The notes under the pieces: model-generated
Told to the model about the DNA's origin: nothing
What the model saw: only the letters and a program-made list of their open reading frames with translations
The model's database searches: none
Shown: piece by piece, positions 5,601-6,509 of the stretch
Layout: each line of letters opens with the position of its first letter
How positions within the stretch are numbered: position 1 is the stretch's first letter
Assembly: GCA_019313025.1 (NCBI GenBank)
Contig: JAFDCA010000285.1
Span: 1 to 6,509, forward strand
Reading direction: 5' to 3'
Origin: Deltaproteobacteria bacterium
GTDB taxonomy: Bacteria; Desulfobacterota; Desulfobacteria; Desulfobacterales; UBA11574
Length of the DNA: 6,509 nucleotides
Position numbers and translations under genes: made by a program

Positions 5601-5844
5601 GCTTTTTTTCAAAAAGTCGGTGCAGAAAGATTTTGATAGTATTCCTAAAAAAGATCTAAAAAGAATTCTCAGTCGCATTGAGTCGCTTTCAGAAGACCCA
5701 CGTCCTAAAGGCTGTGAAAAATTAACCGGACAAAAAAGATATCGTCTGCGCCAGGGGCGGTATCGTATTGTATATTCTATTCAAGATGATGAACTTACAG
5801 TCTGGGTGGTGAAGGTTGGACACCGTAAGGATCTTTATCGCTAA
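5587..5844 (+). CDS. RelE/ParE-superfamily toxin
   Basis: The product is 85 residues. It opens with YKLFFKKSVQKDFDSIPKK, continues through a helix pair (about 21-36), and has DPRPKGCEKLTGQKRYRLRQGRYRIVYSIQDDELTVWVVKVGHRKDLYR at 37-85 in pieces: PRPKGCEKL, the conserved RLRQGRYRIVY strand pair, and VVKVGHRKDLY at the end. Basic residues Arg55, Arg58, Arg60 and Arg80 and the aromatic Tyr84 sit where RelE-type mRNA interferases carry their catalytic residues, so ribosome-dependent mRNA cleavage is more likely than gyrase poisoning. The start at 5587 overlaps the antitoxin end by 14 bases. Its ribosome site is weaker (AAAAGG at 5571-5576), consistent with less toxin than antitoxin. The reading frame is intact and of normal family length, so the toxin is probably functional. 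Confidence 0.9.
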   Translation: MAAYKLFFKKSVQKDFDSIPKKDLKRILSRIESLSEDPRPKGCEKLTGQKRYRLRQGRYRIVYSIQDDELTVWVVKVGHRKDLYR

Positions 5845-5860
5845 AAAGAACATGGCGTTT
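5842..5860 (-). repeat. Right copy of the inverted repeat bracketing the toxin-antitoxin module
   Basis: The plus strand reads TAAAAAGAACATGGCGTTT. Its first three bases are the toxin stop codon, so the repeat starts exactly where the coding sequence ends. It is the inverted mate of 5147-5172. Confidence 0.55.
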
Positions 5861-5902
5861 CACCAGACAGCTAAAGCCTGGCGGTTTTTGTTGTCTGGTG
5901 AA
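5859..5902. other. Long hairpin after the toxin gene; possible terminator or recombination site
   Basis: TTCACCAGACA (5859-5869) and TGTCTGGTGAA (5892-5902) are perfect 11-base complements. Inside them AAAGCC (5873-5878) pairs with GGTTTT (5883-5888) across TGGC, using one G-T wobble. CTTTTCG follows the outer stem, and TTTTTGTT follows the inner one. It could end the toxin transcript. The two-tier hairpin at the 3' end of a short gene cassette also recalls integron attC sites, but I see no clear GTTRRRY core. Confidence 0.6.
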
Positions 5903-5910
5903 CTTTTCGT
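5873..5910 (+). repeat. Downstream copy of the 38-bp direct repeat
   Basis: It matches 5255-5292 at 35 of 38 positions and lies 618 bases after it, so the promoter and both toxin-antitoxin genes sit between the copies. Here the hairpin arms are complete, making this the better preserved element. Confidence 0.8.
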
Positions 5911-6000
5911 ACCCTCCTGAACTTCCAGCATATCAAGTCAAGATTGTTTTAAAGACATCCATTCTGTATTAATGTACGAAATCTTCAGAGAAAACCGGTA

Positions 6001-6507
6001 TCATCTTGAAAGCACCGGATATCTCGTCCTTTCCAGCCCCATTGCATCGACAAAATTAATCAATATATCTTTAATATATAAGGTTTTAACAACATTCATA
6101 TCCATCTCCAAAAAATTTTCAGACCCTTGATTGACGGATGTTTCCACATAGAGTTTTTTTATCATTTCAAAACCCTTGTATTGGATTGGTTCATTTGAAA
6201 TGATCCCTCTTGCCGTGTAAATAAATTTCAAGCGCTTATCCGTCCTCTTTTCACGCCGTATAAATATAATATACTTTTTAATCAGCCCATCCACACCTTT
6301 ATCGGAAGCTGAAGGACCTCTCAGGTCAAAGAAAAAACCCTTTTCCGACAGCCAATTGTTTAAATCTTGAATGATTTGCCTGGCTTCGGGAATCGAAAAT
6401 TTCAAGTCCCCTACCAAATGCCCCCCAAAAAAGACCGTAAACGCCTGATCCGGATGATATTGTCTGGCGTATCCGGACTGCATCCCGCCCAATGGATCCG
6501 GTGGTAG
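6001..6507 (-). CDS. Unrecognised protein, C-terminal 168 residues (5' end outside window)
   Basis: The minus-strand frame is open from the right edge to a TGA at 6001-6003. The possible starts inside (TTG at 6492, ATG at 6483) lack a well-spaced ribosome site, and the codons before them still read as protein (LPPDPLGG), so the gene probably begins beyond the window. The visible part looks soluble: no membrane helix and no lipobox. It begins near QSGYARQYHPDQAFTVFFGG, has a helical segment PEARQIIQDLNNWLSEKGFF, several beta-like strands (KYIIFIRR, KLKFIYTARG-like) and ends MGLERTRYPVLSR. I do not recognise the family. It converges on the toxin-antitoxin unit, with about 90 bases between the downstream hairpin and its stop. 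Coding looks genuine from its length and composition. Confidence 0.65.
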   Translation of the reverse strand, partial: LPPDPLGGMQSGYARQYHPDQAFTVFFGGHLVGDLKFSIPEARQIIQDLNNWLSEKGFFFDLRGPSASDKGVDGLIKKYIIFIRREKRTDKRLKFIYTARGIISNEPIQYKGFEMIKKLYVETSVNQGSENFLEMDMNVVKTLYIKDILINFVDAMGLERTRYPVLSR

Positions 6508-6509
6508 AA

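Noticed and set aside
5241..5910. Definite integron gene cassette
   Set aside because: The layout is suggestive, but I could not find RYYYAAC/GTTRRRY core sites at the hairpin ends and no integrase gene is in the window.
1..6509. CRISPR array, tRNA or rRNA
   Set aside because: No regularly spaced short direct repeats with unique spacers, no tRNA-like cloverleaf with a TTCGA-type arm, and no rRNA-like stretch were seen.

Overview
The window looks like chromosomal DNA of a Gram-negative bacterium of moderate GC content. My best guess is a member of the Desulfobacterota (Desulfobacterales-like). The guess rests on an ExeA/MshM-type ATPase joined to TPRs and followed by a LysM lipoprotein, next to a PfaD-type enoyl reductase. 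No rRNA, tRNA or other taxonomic marker is present, so the assignment is an inference.

Bases 1-2940 hold the end of a surface-assembly operon on the + strand. The first gene is cut by the left edge. It encodes a cytoplasmic AAA+ ATPase of the ExeA/MshM family, then a basic Trp-containing 18-residue repeat, one membrane helix and a periplasmic TPR domain. This layout resembles MshM and MshN of the MSHA pilus system joined in one chain. A LysM lipoprotein overlaps it by one base (TAGTG) and is translationally coupled. A modest intrinsic terminator at 2918-2940 closes the unit.

Bases 2941-4830 hold a stand-alone pfaD-like gene (FMN enoyl reductase of PUFA or secondary-lipid synthases). Its promoter region is packed with nested inverted repeats. 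No pfaA, pfaB or pfaC is adjacent. The gene ends near a 12-bp inverted repeat that contains an alternative, mutually exclusive inner hairpin.

Bases 4830-5915 look like accessory DNA. They hold two facing diverged copies of a ~65-bp sequence, a strong promoter overlapped by GTTATA-type palindromes, a RelB/CopG-like antitoxin gene overlapping a RelE/ParE toxin gene, and a 38-bp hairpin-forming direct repeat on each side of the module. An imperfect inverted repeat (about 19-26 bp) also brackets the module. The arrangement suggests a small mobile or cassette-like unit, but I cannot identify its class.

Bases 5916-6509 hold the 3' part of an unrecognised minus-strand gene that converges on the toxin-antitoxin module and runs off the right edge.
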